This document shows, piece after piece, positions 4,817 to 5,553 of a stretch of 5,553 nucleotides of DNA. The notes under the pieces are model-generated. The model was not told the DNA's origin, did not search any database, and saw only the letters and a program-made list of their open reading frames with translations. A program made the position numbers and the translations under genes. Numbering within the stretch: the stretch's first letter is position 1; each line of letters opens with the position of its first letter. The stretch covers positions 1-5,553 of the forward strand of contig JAGPGC010000084.1 of assembly GCA_018056205.1 (NCBI GenBank), given 5' to 3'. Source of the DNA: Candidatus Atribacteria bacterium (GTDB taxonomy: Bacteria; Atribacterota; Atribacteria; Atribacterales; Atribacteraceae).

Positions 4817-5553
4817 ATGTCAGTTACGATAAAAGATATAGCCGATAAGGCAAAAGTATCAACAGCCACAGTATCTAGGGCTTTATATAATAGTGGCTAT
4901 GTAAATGAAGATACCCGTAGAAAAATACTAAAAGTGGCAGAAGAATTTGGATATAAAAAACATAAGGAGATTAAGGTCTCTAAAATAAAGACTAATGCAA
5001 TAGGAGTAATAGTCTCTGATATTACAAATCCTTTCTTTACACAAGTAGTTAGAGGGATAGAAGATGTTTTAAACCCAGTGGGATACAGTTTATTACTGTG
5101 TAATGCTGATGAAAATGTAGAAAAAGAGACATGTTACCTTAAAGTTTTGATGAATAAAAAAGTAGATGGAGTAATCCTTACTTCTGCTGGTGGTGACCAT
5201 AAAACAATCAGAGAAATAGTAAGGAGGGGAATGTCTGTGGTGTTAATAGACAGACTGATAGAAGGTCTAGATACAGATGGAGTGATAATTGATAACATAA
5301 GTGGAGCTTATGATGCTACATCTCATCTAATAACTGAAGGATATAGGAAGATAGGAATCATTACTGGACCCTTAGAAATAATGACTGCCAAAGAAAGACT
5401 TGAAGGTTATAAAAAAGCCTTACAAGATGCAGGGATAGAGTTTGATGAGAACTTAGTAGAGAATGGAGGGTATACGCAGGAAGGTGGATATAGGGCAGCT
5501 AAAAGACTATTGGAAAGAGTTCATCCAGACGCTATTTTTATAGTCAACAATGT
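4817..5553 (+). CDS. LacI/GalR-family transcriptional regulator (3' end outside window)
   Basis: Cytoplasmic DNA-binding regulator, divergent from the transporter operon and its likely local repressor. The window holds 245 codons; roughly 90 C-terminal residues are missing. Residues 4-46 are a classic LacI helix-turn-helix (TIKDIADKAKVSTATVSRAL, then GYVNEDTRRKILKVAEEFGY). From residue 60 the periplasmic-binding-like sensor domain follows: NAIGVIVSDITNPFF, VDGVIL, VLIDR, IIDNISGAYDAT and TAKERLEGYKKAL. The hinge between them (KKHKEIKVSKIKT, 47-59) lacks the common PNxxAxxL pattern, including the Leu that inserts into the minor groove, and is about one residue short. Codon use differs sharply from the operon: Arg is AGA/AGG in 12 of 13 cases and Ile is ATA in 17 of 25 (hand count). 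The start is set by the family's usual N-terminus. The upstream GGGG is a poor ribosome-binding site, suggesting low expression. Confidence 0.95.
   Translation, partial: MSVTIKDIADKAKVSTATVSRALYNSGYVNEDTRRKILKVAEEFGYKKHKEIKVSKIKTNAIGVIVSDITNPFFTQVVRGIEDVLNPVGYSLLLCNADENVEKETCYLKVLMNKKVDGVILTSAGGDHKTIREIVRRGMSVVLIDRLIEGLDTDGVIIDNISGAYDATSHLITEGYRKIGIITGPLEIMTAKERLEGYKKALQDAGIEFDENLVENGGYTQEGGYRAAKRLLERVHPDAIFIVNN

Noticed and set aside
1..5553. CRISPR array, tRNA, rRNA, toxin-antitoxin or defence genes
   Set aside because: Scanned by eye on both strands: no regularly spaced repeats, no tRNA folds and no proteins of these kinds.

Overview
The window is an AT-rich bacterial segment. A sugar-type (CUT1) ABC importer operon lies on the minus strand. 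A LacI-family regulator diverges from it on the plus strand, and the decayed end of an IS4-like insertion sequence lies beyond the operon. The solute-binding protein has a plain Sec signal peptide ending AFA|D and no lipobox cysteine, which points to a diderm with a periplasm. Overall style (AT-rich, CUT1 loci without an ATPase gene, IS4-type elements) would suit an Atribacterota-like or other anaerobic fermentative diderm. No rRNA or marker gene supports this, so the taxonomy is a guess.

Layout. Positions 1-719 (plus): 3' part of an IS4-family transposase, broken by at least three stops and several frameshifts. A 16-bp sequence at its stop codon recurs at 777-792. Positions 802-1031: no gene seen. 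1032-1078: long hairpin beyond the end of the operon. 1153-2013 (minus): MalG-type permease. 2024-2890 (minus): MalF-type permease. 2892-2920: two overlapping, mutually exclusive hairpins directly before the MalF-type start. 2949-4550 (minus): solute-binding protein. 4551-4816: regulatory region with two back-to-back sigma70-type promoters and a perfect Shine-Dalgarno sequence near the predicted 5' end of the operon mRNA. 4817-5553 (plus): LacI-family repressor, running off the window.

How the genes work together (inference from family knowledge): the binding protein captures an oligosaccharide or similar solute in the periplasm and the two permeases form the channel. The ATPase is not encoded here and must come from elsewhere, probably a shared MalK/MsmK-type subunit. 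The divergent LacI-type protein is the obvious candidate regulator. The substrate cannot be named from the sequence.

I do not see a clearly new biological system. The best leads are regulatory: the alternative hairpins over the permease ribosome-binding site, the orphan Shine-Dalgarno near the 5' end of the leader, and the unusual hinge and codon usage of the repressor.
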